Translations under genes and position numbers: made by a program
Shown here: in pieces, positions 6,358 through 14,134 of the stretch
How positions within the stretch are numbered: position 1 is the first letter of the stretch
Layout of the letters: the number at the start of each line of letters is the position of its first letter
Assembly (NCBI GenBank): GCA_045576335.1
Contig: JAZNGH010000030.1
Location: 1-21,069 of the forward strand
Reading direction: 5' to 3'
Length of the DNA: 21,069 nucleotides
Source: Scatosoma sp045576335
GTDB lineage: Bacteria > Bacillota > Clostridia > Christensenellales > Borkfalkiaceae
Notes under the pieces: generated by a model
Seen by the model: the letters and a program-made list of their open reading frames with translations, nothing else
What the model was told of the DNA's origin: nothing
Database searches by the model: none

Positions 6358-7197
6358 ATGTCTGAAAATTGTACGCACGATTGTTCAAACTGTGGAAAGG
6401 ACTGTTCGTCCCGAAAAAAGGAAAGCTTTTTGAAACAGCCGCATAAAAAATCGTCTATAAAAAAAGTAATAGGTGTCGTCAGCGGTAAGGGCGGCGTGGG
6501 TAAATCGCTCACGACGGCGTTGCTTGCTTCCTTTGCGCAAAAGCAAGGCAAAAAGGTGGGGATTATGGACGCGGATATTACGGGTCCGTCCATTCCACAT
6601 ATGTTCGGTGTGCGTGAACGCGCTACGGGCAGCGAAGAGGGCATTGATACCGTGCGTTCCTCATCGGGAATACAGATGATGTCTATGAATTTATTGCTCG
6701 ACGACGCTACGACCCCCGTGGTATGGCGCGGTATGGTCATTTCGGGCACGGTTTTGCAGTTTTGGACGGACGTGATTTGGCAGGATTTGGACTTGCTTTT
6801 TATCGATATGCCCCCTGGAACGGGCGACGTGCCGCTTACCGTTTTCCAAAGCATTCCCATTGCGGGTATCGTAATTGTGACAACCCCACAGGATTTGGTG
6901 AAAATGGTCGTGGAAAAGGCTATGAATATGGCAAACATTATGAACGTGCCCGTGCTTGGCTTGGTTGAAAATATGAGCTATCTTTCCTGCCCCGATTGCG
7001 GCAAAAAGATAGAGATTTTCGGCGCGAGTAAGGTGGAAGCGATTGCCGCAGAATACGGTATTCCCGCTACCGCACGTATGCCGCTTGACGCGCAAATTTC
7101 CGCACTTGCGGACGCGGGGAAAATAGAAGCGTATCAAACGGACGCGTTAAACGAAATTTTTAACGGCATAGAAAAAGCACAGCCCAAAAAGGCGTAA
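6358..7197 (+). CDS. mrp: Mrp/NBP35-family P-loop ATPase, iron-sulfur cluster carrier
   Basis: A 279-residue MinD-like P-loop NTPase that binds a bridging [4Fe-4S] cluster and delivers it to apo-proteins in the cytosol. The N terminus has a four-Cys cluster (C5, C9, C12, C16), as in NBP35-like and clostridial Mrp proteins. The deviant Walker A motif is GKGGVGKS (43-50), the switch region is MDADITGPSIPHMFG, and DMPPGTGD is the Mrp Walker B-type motif. The C-terminal CPDC (C211, C214) provides the inter-subunit cluster ligands. The start ATG 6358 has AAGGAG at 6346-6351. Ten codons of upstream open frame run through the leader and are not used. The metallo-beta-lactamase gene follows 10 nt after the stop. 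Also called ApbC. Confidence 0.93.
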   Translation: MSENCTHDCSNCGKDCSSRKKESFLKQPHKKSSIKKVIGVVSGKGGVGKSLTTALLASFAQKQGKKVGIMDADITGPSIPHMFGVRERATGSEEGIDTVRSSSGIQMMSMNLLLDDATTPVVWRGMVISGTVLQFWTDVIWQDLDLLFIDMPPGTGDVPLTVFQSIPIAGIVIVTTPQDLVKMVVEKAMNMANIMNVPVLGLVENMSYLSCPDCGKKIEIFGASKVEAIAAEYGIPATARMPLDAQISALADAGKIEAYQTDALNEIFNGIEKAQPKKA

Positions 7198-7207
7198 ATA
7201 ACGAACA

Positions 7208-8221
7208 ATGGGCTACGCGGCAGAGAAAAAGAGGGAAGAGAAGCGAAAGCATAAGGCGAAAAAAATCGTTTTTTTCGTCGTTGCAATCGCGGTCGCCGTT
7301 TTGTGTGTGGTTGCGTGTATTTTTCAACCGAGTACTTGGAAATATTACGTTGCGCTGCCGAACACGGGTGAACGCGCAGAGGGCGAGCTTCGTATCCATT
7401 TCGTGGACGTGGGGCAGGGCGATTCGACGATAGTCGAACTTCCCGACGGAAAAATCCTCTTGATTGACGGCGGCGACGGGCGCGAGAGCACGGAAACCGC
7501 TTTGCTTCGGTATTTGAACGCGTTGCACGTGGAAACGATTGATTATTTGCTCGTTACCCACGCGGACACCGACCATTGCGGTTCGTTGGATAAAGTGCTC
7601 GAATATAAAGGGGTAAAGCAGGCGTTTTTGCCCTTCGTTAAGGAAACGGCGAACGAGGAATACGCGAGCTTCTACGCCGCGCTCGTCAAAACGGGCTGTC
7701 AAACGACGTATTCGTCGCGCTCGGTGGATTTGAGCAATACCCAAGGTGCGTACCCCTACACGCTTTCCTTTTTATACCCGTATACGGTAGACGTTTCGGG
7801 GAATTTGGACGAGCATACACAGGCGGACGATAACGCCTCGTCGGCAATCGTGTGGCTGGATTATAACGGCGTGAGCGCGCTCTTTACGGGCGACGCACCA
7901 AGCTCTGTCGAGGAAAAGCTCGTTTGGGACGATAAAATGGGCTTGTTGCCTGCCGCCAACTTCACGGAAACGGAGATAGTAAAGGTGGCGCACCACGGCA
8001 GCGAGGATTCTACTAGCTCCGCATTTTTGCAATATATCGGCGCGCAAACGGCGGTGATTTCTTGCGGCGTGGATAACGCCTACGGGCATCCGACGGAGAG
8101 GGTTTTGCAGAGCTTGGAGGAAAACGGGGTGAAAACGTACCGAACGGATTTGGACGGCAGTATTATAATTACCGTGCCGCAAAATGCGCAAAACAGTACG
8201 GTAAGAAAATTAGGTAAATAA
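7208..8221 (+). CDS. Membrane-anchored ComEC-type metallo-beta-lactamase-fold protein
   Basis: A 337-residue protein with a very basic N terminus (KKREEKRKHKAKK), one transmembrane helix (about residues 18-38) and an extracytoplasmic metallo-beta-lactamase domain. HFVDVGQGDS opens the domain. The metal-binding motif is THADTDHCGS (H118, D120, D122, H123), the variant typical of the ComEC/Rec2 C-terminal hydrolase domain, followed by HHGSEDSTSS and GHPTERVLQSLEENG. In ComEC this domain is tied to DNA uptake, but stand-alone copies are common in Firmicutes and their substrate (DNA or a phosphodiester) is not established. No ComEC channel domain is present here, so a role in competence is not implied. 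The start at 7208 lacks a good Shine-Dalgarno sequence; coupling to mrp, 10 nt upstream, is likely. Confidence 0.85.
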   Translation: MGYAAEKKREEKRKHKAKKIVFFVVAIAVAVLCVVACIFQPSTWKYYVALPNTGERAEGELRIHFVDVGQGDSTIVELPDGKILLIDGGDGRESTETALLRYLNALHVETIDYLLVTHADTDHCGSLDKVLEYKGVKQAFLPFVKETANEEYASFYAALVKTGCQTTYSSRSVDLSNTQGAYPYTLSFLYPYTVDVSGNLDEHTQADDNASSAIVWLDYNGVSALFTGDAPSSVEEKLVWDDKMGLLPAANFTETEIVKVAHHGSEDSTSSAFLQYIGAQTAVISCGVDNAYGHPTERVLQSLEENGVKTYRTDLDGSIIITVPQNAQNSTVRKLGK

Positions 8222-8249
8222 TATTAACCAGAATTTCACCGCATTTTCA

Positions 8250-8278
8250 CTGTAAAGAGAAAGATAATTTGGTATAAT
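8250..8278 (+). promoter_or_regulatory. Probable promoter of the ECF operon
   Basis: A perfect -10 TATAAT (8273-8278) lies 14 nt before the ecfA start. The best-spaced -35 candidate, CTGTAA (8250-8255, 17-bp spacer), is weak. The leader is very short (about 7-8 nt), leaving no room for a riboswitch. Confidence 0.6.
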
Positions 8279-8291
8279 AGAAATAGGATTT

Positions 8292-10163
8292 ATGGAAGCA
8301 ATCAAGTTTGAAAAAGTGCATTTTGCCTACCGCGACGGTGGTGAAGAATCGGCGAGCGAGGATATTTTCGCACCCGATTCCACTTTTGCGTTGGACGGGA
8401 TTGATTTCAGCGTGGAGGAGGGCGAATTCGTTGCCGTGCTCGGGCGCAACGGGAGCGGTAAATCTACCCTCGCGCGGTTGACGAACGGCTTGCTTACGCC
8501 CGAATCGGGTAAAATAACGGTGCTTGGTATGGACGCAAGCGACGAAAAAAATCTTTTCGATATCCGCAAAAGCGTAGGTATCGTGTTCCAAAACCCCGAT
8601 AATCAAACGGTTGCGTCTATTATCGAGGACGACGTGGCGTTTGGACCTGAAAATATCGGCGTGGAGCGCGAGGAAATCGGCACGCGAATTGACTTTGCCT
8701 TGAACGCCGTGGGAATGAGCGAATACCGTCACGCGACGACTACGCGCCTTTCGGGCGGACAAAAGCAACGCGTGGCGATTGCGGGCGTGTTGGCATTAAA
8801 GCCGCGTATTATGATTTTGGACGAGGCTACGGCAATGCTTGACCCCCGTGGCAGAAAAGAGGTTATGCAGGTCGTGCAAAAGCTTAATCGTGAGGAAAAA
8901 ATAACGGTGCTTTTAATTACGCATTTCCCCGAAGAAGCGTTGCTTGCTGACCGCGCGGTGGTGATGAATCACGGCAAAATCGTAATGCAGGGTAAGCCGC
9001 AAGAGATTTTAACGCGGGAAGAGGAGCTTGAAAAATGCTCGCTCACCCTTCCCCGCGCGTTGAAGATTTGTCGGGGTTTGCGCCAAGTCGGGGTTTCGAT
9101 TGACGATTCGTTTTCCGTTGAGCCGATTGCCGACGCGATTGCAAAATCCGTAAAAACGGACGGGGCAGGTATGCGTTCAACGCCTGAAATTACACCCTTG
9201 GAGCAAGGCGCGGGCGGAGAGATTGTCTGTGAACGTCTTTCGTATATTTACAACGAAAACTCGGCGTTTGCTACGCCTGCATTAAAGGACGTTTCCCTTA
9301 CCGTGCACTCGGGTGAGTTTTTCGGGATTATAGGGCAGACGGGTAGCGGGAAATCGACGTTCGTACAGCACCTTAACGCACTGATTAAACTGCCTACGGC
9401 AGAAAAGAAATATAAACCGAAAAAACACAAGAAAAACCAACCGTTGCCGCCGCAAACGAAATTGACGGTAGACGGCTTCGATTTAACGGATAAAACCACC
9501 GATTTCAAGGCACTTCGAAGCAAGGTGGGAATGGTCTTTCAATATCCTGAATACCAGCTTTTTGCGGAAACGGTATTCGAGGACGTGGCGTTTGGATTGA
9601 AGAATTTTCACGAGCATTTGACGGAAGAAGAGGTCAAAACTGCCGTTCGCGAAGCGATTGAAACGGTGGGTTTGGATTTTAACGAGCTGAAAAACCGCTC
9701 ACCTTTCGAGCTGTCGGGCGGTCAACGCCGTCGTGTGGCGATTGCGGGCGTTATCGTAACCAAGCCCGAAATTTTGGTTTTGGACGAGCCAGCGGCGGGG
9801 CTGGACCCCTTGGGGAAAGAAGAGATTATGTCTCTTTTGCATAAATTGCACGCGCAATGGTGTAAAACCGTGATTATCGTATCCCACGATATGGACGAAA
9901 TCGCGGAAAATTGTACGCGCGCGGCAATTTTCACGGACGGAAAAATTTTATCTTGCGGAACGCCGAAGGAACTCTTTGACAACGCGGAAATCACGCAAAA
10001 AGCGGGACTGGATTTGCCGTTTACGGCAAAGCTCGTTGCTGCTTTGCGTGAAAAAGGTGTGACGATTGATTGCAATCTGACGAGCGCGGATTTTCTTGCA
10101 CAAGTCAAAAAGGCGGGGGCAGGTATGCGTTTAACAGGCGAAGGAGGGAATGAAAATGCGTGA
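8292..10163 (+). CDS. ecfA: Fused EcfA1-EcfA2 energy-coupling factor ATPase
   Basis: A 623-residue protein with two complete ABC ATPase domains; the usual arrangement is two separate proteins of about 280 residues. Domain 1: Walker A GRNGSGKST from residue 51, signature LSGGQKQR from 153, Walker B MILDEA near 174-179, switch ITHFPEEA. Domain 2: Walker A GQTGSGKST from 348, signature LSGGQRRR from 474, Walker B LVLDEPAAGLDP, switch VSHDMDE. Both domains end in the same kind of tail (LP...LR..GV.ID...). A linker (about 290-310) contains GAGMR, encoded by junction motif copy B. A second GAGMR lies at the C terminus (copy C). Domain 2 has a Lys-rich insertion (KKYKPKKHKKNQ) after Walker A. It powers vitamin or metal uptake by separate S components, none of which is encoded here. 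The gene overlaps ecfT by 8 nt. AGGA at 8285-8288 is a weak, close ribosome binding site. Confidence 0.93.
   Translation: MEAIKFEKVHFAYRDGGEESASEDIFAPDSTFALDGIDFSVEEGEFVAVLGRNGSGKSTLARLTNGLLTPESGKITVLGMDASDEKNLFDIRKSVGIVFQNPDNQTVASIIEDDVAFGPENIGVEREEIGTRIDFALNAVGMSEYRHATTTRLSGGQKQRVAIAGVLALKPRIMILDEATAMLDPRGRKEVMQVVQKLNREEKITVLLITHFPEEALLADRAVVMNHGKIVMQGKPQEILTREEELEKCSLTLPRALKICRGLRQVGVSIDDSFSVEPIADAIAKSVKTDGAGMRSTPEITPLEQGAGGEIVCERLSYIYNENSAFATPALKDVSLTVHSGEFFGIIGQTGSGKSTFVQHLNALIKLPTAEKKYKPKKHKKNQPLPPQTKLTVDGFDLTDKTTDFKALRSKVGMVFQYPEYQLFAETVFEDVAFGLKNFHEHLTEEEVKTAVREAIETVGLDFNELKNRSPFELSGGQRRRVAIAGVIVTKPEILVLDEPAAGLDPLGKEEIMSLLHKLHAQWCKTVIIVSHDMDEIAENCTRAAIFTDGKILSCGTPKELFDNAEITQKAGLDLPFTAKLVAALREKGVTIDCNLTSADFLAQVKKAGAGMRLTGEGGNENA
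9162..9180 (+). repeat. Junction motif copy B, inside the fused ATPase linker
   Basis: GGGGCAGGTATGCGTTCAA, a full match to the consensus, is translated in frame as part of GAGMRS between the two ATPase domains. GCGTT-C-AACGC (9173-9183) forms a small inverted repeat. Confidence 0.78.
10116..10134 (+). repeat. Junction motif copy C, at the 3' end of the fused ATPase gene
   Basis: GGGGCAGGTATGCGTTTAA, a full match, lies 22 nt before the ecfT start and is translated in frame as GAGMRL near the ATPase C terminus. Confidence 0.78.
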
Positions 10164-10962
10164 CGTTTCCTTTGGACAGTATTATCCCGCTAATTCCTTC
10201 GTGCATAAATGCGACCCGCGCACCAAGCTCTTGTTTTTGATAGGATATATCGTCGCAATCTTCCTTGCACAGAATTTTTACGCGCTTGGCGCGTGTGCGT
10301 TGGTATTCGCGCTTACTGCCGCTCTTTCGGGCGTGCCTTTCAAAACGCTGATACGCTCGGTAAAAGCCGTACTGTTTTTGTTGGCGTTTACGGCGATATT
10401 GAATTTGTTTTTCCATTCGGGCGAAACGCCTTTGTGGGAGGGCAGCTTCCTTACTTGGGAAGCGTTATATTTCACAATCTTTCTTGCTGTACGCTTATTT
10501 TTACTCGTGCTCGGCTCGTCGCTCTTGACGCTGACGACCACGCCCGTTTCGCTTACCGACGGTATTGAAAGCCTGCTTTATCCTCTTAAATGGATACGCT
10601 TCCCCGTGCATGAGCTTGCGCTCATTATGTCGATTGCGCTTCGGTTTATTCCTATTTTAATGGACGAAACGAGCCGTATTATGAACGCGCAAAAAGCGCG
10701 TGGCGCGGACTTTGAAACGGGCGGTATTATCAAGCGCGTGAAAGCAATCGTGCCCATTTTAATTCCCCTTCTAATCAGTGCTTTCCGCCGTTCGTCGGAG
10801 CTTGGCGACGCTATGGACGCAAGGTGTTATTCGGGCAGTAAAATTCGTACGAAATATAAAAAACTCACCTTTTCGTGGCGAGATTTGGTGGCGGCGTTGG
10901 TGTTCGCGGCTTTGCTTGCGGGCGTGATTTTGCTTAAAATTTATACGCCTGCACTCGTTTGA
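10156..10962 (+). CDS. ecfT: Energy-coupling factor transporter transmembrane protein EcfT
   Basis: A 268-residue membrane protein that couples the ECF ATPases to vitamin- or metal-specific S components. The N-terminal HKCDPRTKLL motif is typical, with several hydrophobic helices between residues 20 and 130. The conserved cytoplasmic coupling region is present: ALRFIPILMDE, then QKARGAD and ELGDAMDARCYSG, which hold the two Ala-Arg-Gly-like motifs that touch the ATPase Q-helices. A last helix lies at the C terminus. I prefer ATG 10156 over ATG 10150: GGAGGG at 10143-10148 is 7 nt from 10156 but only 1 nt from 10150. The start then overlaps the ATPase stop codon by 8 nt, indicating translational coupling. 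Confidence 0.93.
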   Translation: MRDVSFGQYYPANSFVHKCDPRTKLLFLIGYIVAIFLAQNFYALGACALVFALTAALSGVPFKTLIRSVKAVLFLLAFTAILNLFFHSGETPLWEGSFLTWEALYFTIFLAVRLFLLVLGSSLLTLTTTPVSLTDGIESLLYPLKWIRFPVHELALIMSIALRFIPILMDETSRIMNAQKARGADFETGGIIKRVKAIVPILIPLLISAFRRSSELGDAMDARCYSGSKIRTKYKKLTFSWRDLVAALVFAALLAGVILLKIYTPALV

Positions 10963-10973
10963 GGAGAACGCGT

Positions 10974-11729
10974 ATGAGATACGTACTTAAAATTGCTTAC
11001 GACGGGACGGATTACGCGGGTTGGCAATGCCAAAAAAACGCGCGCTCGGTACAAGAAACCTTGGAGACTGCCATTGAAGCCGCAATCGGCGTAAAGGTAA
11101 AGACAACGGCGAGCGGGCGCACGGACGCTGGGGTGCACGCGGCGGGGCAGACCTGCCATTTCGACGCGGAGGGAGTCAACGTTCCGCCTGAAAAAATGCC
11201 TGATTGTCTTAACCGCTTTTTGCCTCGCGATATTCGCATTTTGGAGGGCTGGGCGGCACAAACGGACTTTGATTGCAACCGTAGTGCGAAGAAAAAAACC
11301 TATTGCTATACCCTATACGAAAGCTTACGCGAAATGCCCCTTTTGGAGCGTTACGCGGTGCGCGTGGAAAACGCGCCGTCCTTGGAACGCTTACGGAAAT
11401 ACGCCAAGCTTTTGGAAGGCGAACACGATTTTAAGGCATTTTGCGCCTCTGGCTCGTCCGTGAAAACGACGGTGAGAAGGGTGTACGCGGTTGACGTGGA
11501 AGAAAGCTTGCACTTTGGGCTTCGCGAGATTAAAATCTTCGTCACGGGCAACGGGTTTTTGTATAATATGGTGCGGACTATGACGGGAGAACTAATCGAC
11601 CTTGCAAGCGGGAAACGCACGGAGGAAAGTCTTATGCTCGCCTATCAAACGGGACAAAGGGATCTGTTAGGCAAAACTATGCCCGCCAAGGGACTGACTA
11701 TGATGTGCGTTGCTTACGACGAAAAATAA
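10974..11729 (+). CDS. truA: tRNA pseudouridine(38-40) synthase TruA
   Basis: A 251-residue enzyme that isomerises uridines 38, 39 and 40 in the anticodon arm of tRNAs. The catalytic Asp51 lies in SGRTDAGVHA. The N-terminal KIAYDGTDYAGWQ motif and the second-domain RRVYAVDVEE and GNGFLYNMVR motifs are typical, and the length is normal. The start ATG 10974 is preceded by GAGGAG at 10961-10966, which overlaps the ecfT stop codon. The ecfA-ecfT-truA order is widespread in Firmicutes, but the ribosomal protein genes that usually flank it (rplQ upstream, rplM-rpsI downstream) are missing here. Confidence 0.96.
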   Translation: MRYVLKIAYDGTDYAGWQCQKNARSVQETLETAIEAAIGVKVKTTASGRTDAGVHAAGQTCHFDAEGVNVPPEKMPDCLNRFLPRDIRILEGWAAQTDFDCNRSAKKKTYCYTLYESLREMPLLERYAVRVENAPSLERLRKYAKLLEGEHDFKAFCASGSSVKTTVRRVYAVDVEESLHFGLREIKIFVTGNGFLYNMVRTMTGELIDLASGKRTEESLMLAYQTGQRDLLGKTMPAKGLTMMCVAYDEK

Positions 11730-11762
11730 ACGAGGAGAGCCGTGAAAAACGGTTGAGAAATT

Positions 11763-12611
11763 ATGGAAATTTATATGTTATACAACGCGGTGGCGAATAT
11801 GTGCGTGGTGTTTGGTTTGACCGCGCCCGCCTCGCTGTTTGGGGGTTTAATCGGTGGGAGTACGGTATGGCTTGCCCTGTTTATCTTGCAGGGCTTCGGG
11901 TTATACGCTATGGCAAGCCATCGCGGAATGCAAAAAAAATGGCTGGCGTTCGTGCCGTTTGCCAGTTTGCTGTATATGGGCAAGCTCGTAGGGGAATGCA
12001 ATCTCTTTGGACAACGGGTAAAACGCGCGGGCTTGTATGCAATGATTGCGCAAATCGTCACCACGGTCATTTGCGCGCTGATTATTTTCTCGGAAATTTA
12101 TCTTTGCGTCGTGGAGGGAACGCCCGAATACGATCAATGGTACACCCCGTATTGGCCAAACTTGCAGGGCTTTTCCAAGGTGACCTATAATTTCTATTAT
12201 ATCAGCGATTCTATTTTATCCATTTTTCAGTTAATTTACGAAGTATTGATGCTGATTTTAATGATGGGATTGTATAGAAAATACACCGCGAAAAACTATA
12301 TGATACTTTCCTTTCTCGCGCTGTTCGTGCCGCTTTCCCGCTATATCGTGATTTTTGTGCTTCGGAACAAAAAAGAAATCGATTACGAAGCGTATATGCG
12401 TGCCCGCCGCGAAGCGTATATGCGTCAACAGCAGCAATACCGCGGACAATATGGCGGGTACAATTATCCGTATAACAGACCTTATGGCGACGACTATAAC
12501 GCCCCGCGTACGCCGCAAGAGCCGGAAGAACCGTTTGCGGAGTTTAATGCGGATAAAAAGAACGAAAACGGCGAGGGAAACGCGGAAAAATCGGACGACT
12601 TTTTCGAATAA
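11763..12611 (+). CDS. Uncharacterised membrane protein with Tyr/Gln-rich cytoplasmic tail
   Basis: I do not recognise the family. The 282-residue protein has four to five hydrophobic helices (about residues 8-50, 58-72, 92-122, 145-175, 180-200). A short His-Arg-Gly-Met-Gln-Lys-Lys-Trp segment lies between the early helices. The last 80 residues are soluble: a basic stretch with YMRARREAYMRQQQQYRGQ, then Tyr/Gly/Asn-rich sequence with repeated YNYPYNRPYGDDYNAP, then an acidic end (EPEEPFAEF...DDFFE). Such low-complexity tails often mediate weak multivalent binding, but no function can be assigned. It lies 33 nt after truA, before a strong terminator, so it ends the ECF operon. ATG 11763 has no good Shine-Dalgarno sequence. 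GAGGAG at 11732-11737 instead serves a GTG at 11742 that opens a four-codon ORF ending just before 11763. Confidence 0.75.
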   Translation: MEIYMLYNAVANMCVVFGLTAPASLFGGLIGGSTVWLALFILQGFGLYAMASHRGMQKKWLAFVPFASLLYMGKLVGECNLFGQRVKRAGLYAMIAQIVTTVICALIIFSEIYLCVVEGTPEYDQWYTPYWPNLQGFSKVTYNFYYISDSILSIFQLIYEVLMLILMMGLYRKYTAKNYMILSFLALFVPLSRYIVIFVLRNKKEIDYEAYMRARREAYMRQQQQYRGQYGGYNYPYNRPYGDDYNAPRTPQEPEEPFAEFNADKKNENGEGNAEKSDDFFE

Positions 12612-12619
12612 AAATGATA

Positions 12620-12661
12620 AAGACGGAAAATAAGAAAAACTTATATTTTCCGTCTTTTTTT
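12620..12661 (+). terminator. Terminator of the ECF operon
   Basis: AAGACGGAAAATA-AG (12620-12634) pairs with CT-TATATTTTCCGTCTT (12640-12656) apart from one bulge, with a 5-nt loop, followed by a run of T to 12661. It lies 8 nt after the membrane protein stop codon. Confidence 0.92.
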
Positions 12662-12683
12662 GTGTAAAAACGCTGTGAAACGG

Positions 12684-12712
12684 TTTACAGCTTTTTTTTC
12701 TTGTGGTATAAT
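12684..12712 (+). promoter_or_regulatory. Promoter of the mnmE operon
   Basis: TTTACA (12684-12689), 17-bp spacer, TATAAT (12707-12712). It is the only strong promoter seen before the mnmE-to-panE gene run. Confidence 0.9.
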
Positions 12713-12760
12713 ATAAGATAGATATAAAGAAAAGTTATAAAACAAGGAGATACGGTGCGT

Positions 12761-14101
12761 ATGATGGAAGAGAATATATCGGCGATTGCGACCCCTGCAG
12801 GGCGCGGCGGCGTGGCAATCATTCGTATCAGCGGAAAAAGTCCGTTGGAAATTGCCGAAAAAATGTTTACGCCCGTAGGAAAAACGGCGGTATCGGCGTT
12901 TGCGCCGTATCGTATGTACGCGGGTACGATTGACGGGGGGGATTTCTCCGATTTCGGGCTTTGCGTGTATTTCAAAGCCCCTGCCAGCTACACGGGCGAG
13001 GATATCGTCGAGTTTCATTGCCACGGCGGCGAGAACGTCGCGCGGGGCATACTCAAACAGACCTTCAAGCACGGCGCAAGAAGCGCGGGACGGGGCGAGT
13101 TCACCAAACGCGCGTTTTTGAACGGCAAGTTGTCCTTGTCCTCCGCCGAGGGCGTTGCAGATATGATTAACGGGGAATCGGACGCCGAGGTGAAAGCGGG
13201 CTACCTTTTGTACAGCGAAAAGCTGACGGGTATTGTGCGCGAACTGCAAGCCGAATTAAAGACGCTGCTTGCGGGGATTGACGTATCCGTGGACTATCCC
13301 GAAGAGGATATCGAGGAACAGCACGTCGAGGAACTACGCATAGCGTTGTGCACTTTGCAAGAACGGCTCGTCACGCTCACGGCAGGCTATGCGGCGGGGC
13401 GAAAGATTAAATCGGGCGTTACGGTCGCGATTTGCGGAAAACCGAACACGGGCAAAAGCTCGCTGTTGAATACCCTCCTTGGCTATGAAAAAGCAATCGT
13501 GTCCGAGGTCGCGGGAACGACGCGCGACGCGGTGGAAGGTACTTTGGAAATTCGCGGCAGAAAATTCAATCTCTACGACACGGCGGGCGTGCGTGAAAGC
13601 GGCGATAAAATCGAAAGTATCGGTATTGAGCGCGCGGAAACGATTATCCGTAGCGCGGATATCGCGCTGTTCGTTGCCGATTACGCAAGAGGCGTAGACG
13701 ACGAGGACGGGCGCGTTTTGGAAATGCTCAAAGGCAAACCGCTTATCAAAATTTTTAATAAGGTTGACCTTACCCACGACGAAACGGAAACGGATGCGGA
13801 CGTGCTCACCTCTGCCGTTACGGGCGAGGGAATTAACAAGCTCAAAGAATTGCTGTACGAGCGTAGTTTTGGCGAACTGTCCGAGGACGCGGCGTTTTTG
13901 ATTGAGCAGCGGCATTTCGACGCTTTGAAGAGGAGCAAAGACGCGCTTTCGCGCGCGATTCTTGCTTGTGGCAATCAACCGTTGGATTTAATCGGTATCG
14001 ATGTGAAAGAGGCGTGGGACGCCTTGGGGGAAATCACGGGCGAGACGGCGACGGAAGCGATTATCGAGGAGATTTTTTCCAAGTTTTGCGTAGGGAAATA
14101 A
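12761..14101 (+). CDS. mnmE: tRNA modification GTPase MnmE (TrmE)
   Basis: A 446-residue GTPase that, with MnmG, installs (carboxymethyl)aminomethyl groups at U34 of tRNAs. The N-terminal tetrahydrofolate-binding domain begins MMEENISAIATPAGRGG and contains IRISG and DIVEFHCHGG. The inserted G domain has GKPNTGKSS (from residue 226), TTRD, DTAGVR and NKVD. The C terminus ends FCVGK, carrying the conserved Cys of the C-[ILV]-G-K motif. Length is normal. AAGGAGA at 12744-12750 supports an in-frame GTG at 12755 (5 nt) or ATG 12761 (about 11 nt). I chose ATG 12761 because the family starts here; 12755 adds only two residues. Its usual partners mnmG, rsmG or jag are not adjacent. Confidence 0.95.
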   Translation: MMEENISAIATPAGRGGVAIIRISGKSPLEIAEKMFTPVGKTAVSAFAPYRMYAGTIDGGDFSDFGLCVYFKAPASYTGEDIVEFHCHGGENVARGILKQTFKHGARSAGRGEFTKRAFLNGKLSLSSAEGVADMINGESDAEVKAGYLLYSEKLTGIVRELQAELKTLLAGIDVSVDYPEEDIEEQHVEELRIALCTLQERLVTLTAGYAAGRKIKSGVTVAICGKPNTGKSSLLNTLLGYEKAIVSEVAGTTRDAVEGTLEIRGRKFNLYDTAGVRESGDKIESIGIERAETIIRSADIALFVADYARGVDDEDGRVLEMLKGKPLIKIFNKVDLTHDETETDADVLTSAVTGEGINKLKELLYERSFGELSEDAAFLIEQRHFDALKRSKDALSRAILACGNQPLDLIGIDVKEAWDALGEITGETATEAIIEEIFSKFCVGK

Positions 14102-14115
14102 ATATACGAATGAAA

Positions 14116-14134
14116 GGGGCAGGTATGAGATTAT
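14116..14134 (+). repeat. Junction motif copy D, upstream of the LysR gene
   Basis: GGGGCAGGTATG is kept exactly (14116-14127), but the 3' half is changed to AGATTAT, which overlaps the LysR start codon at 14133. It is the most divergent copy. Confidence 0.6.

Noticed and set aside
7208..8221. Competence (comEC) gene
   Set aside because: Only the metallo-beta-lactamase domain with a single membrane anchor is present. The competence channel domain is missing, so comEC is not a justified name.
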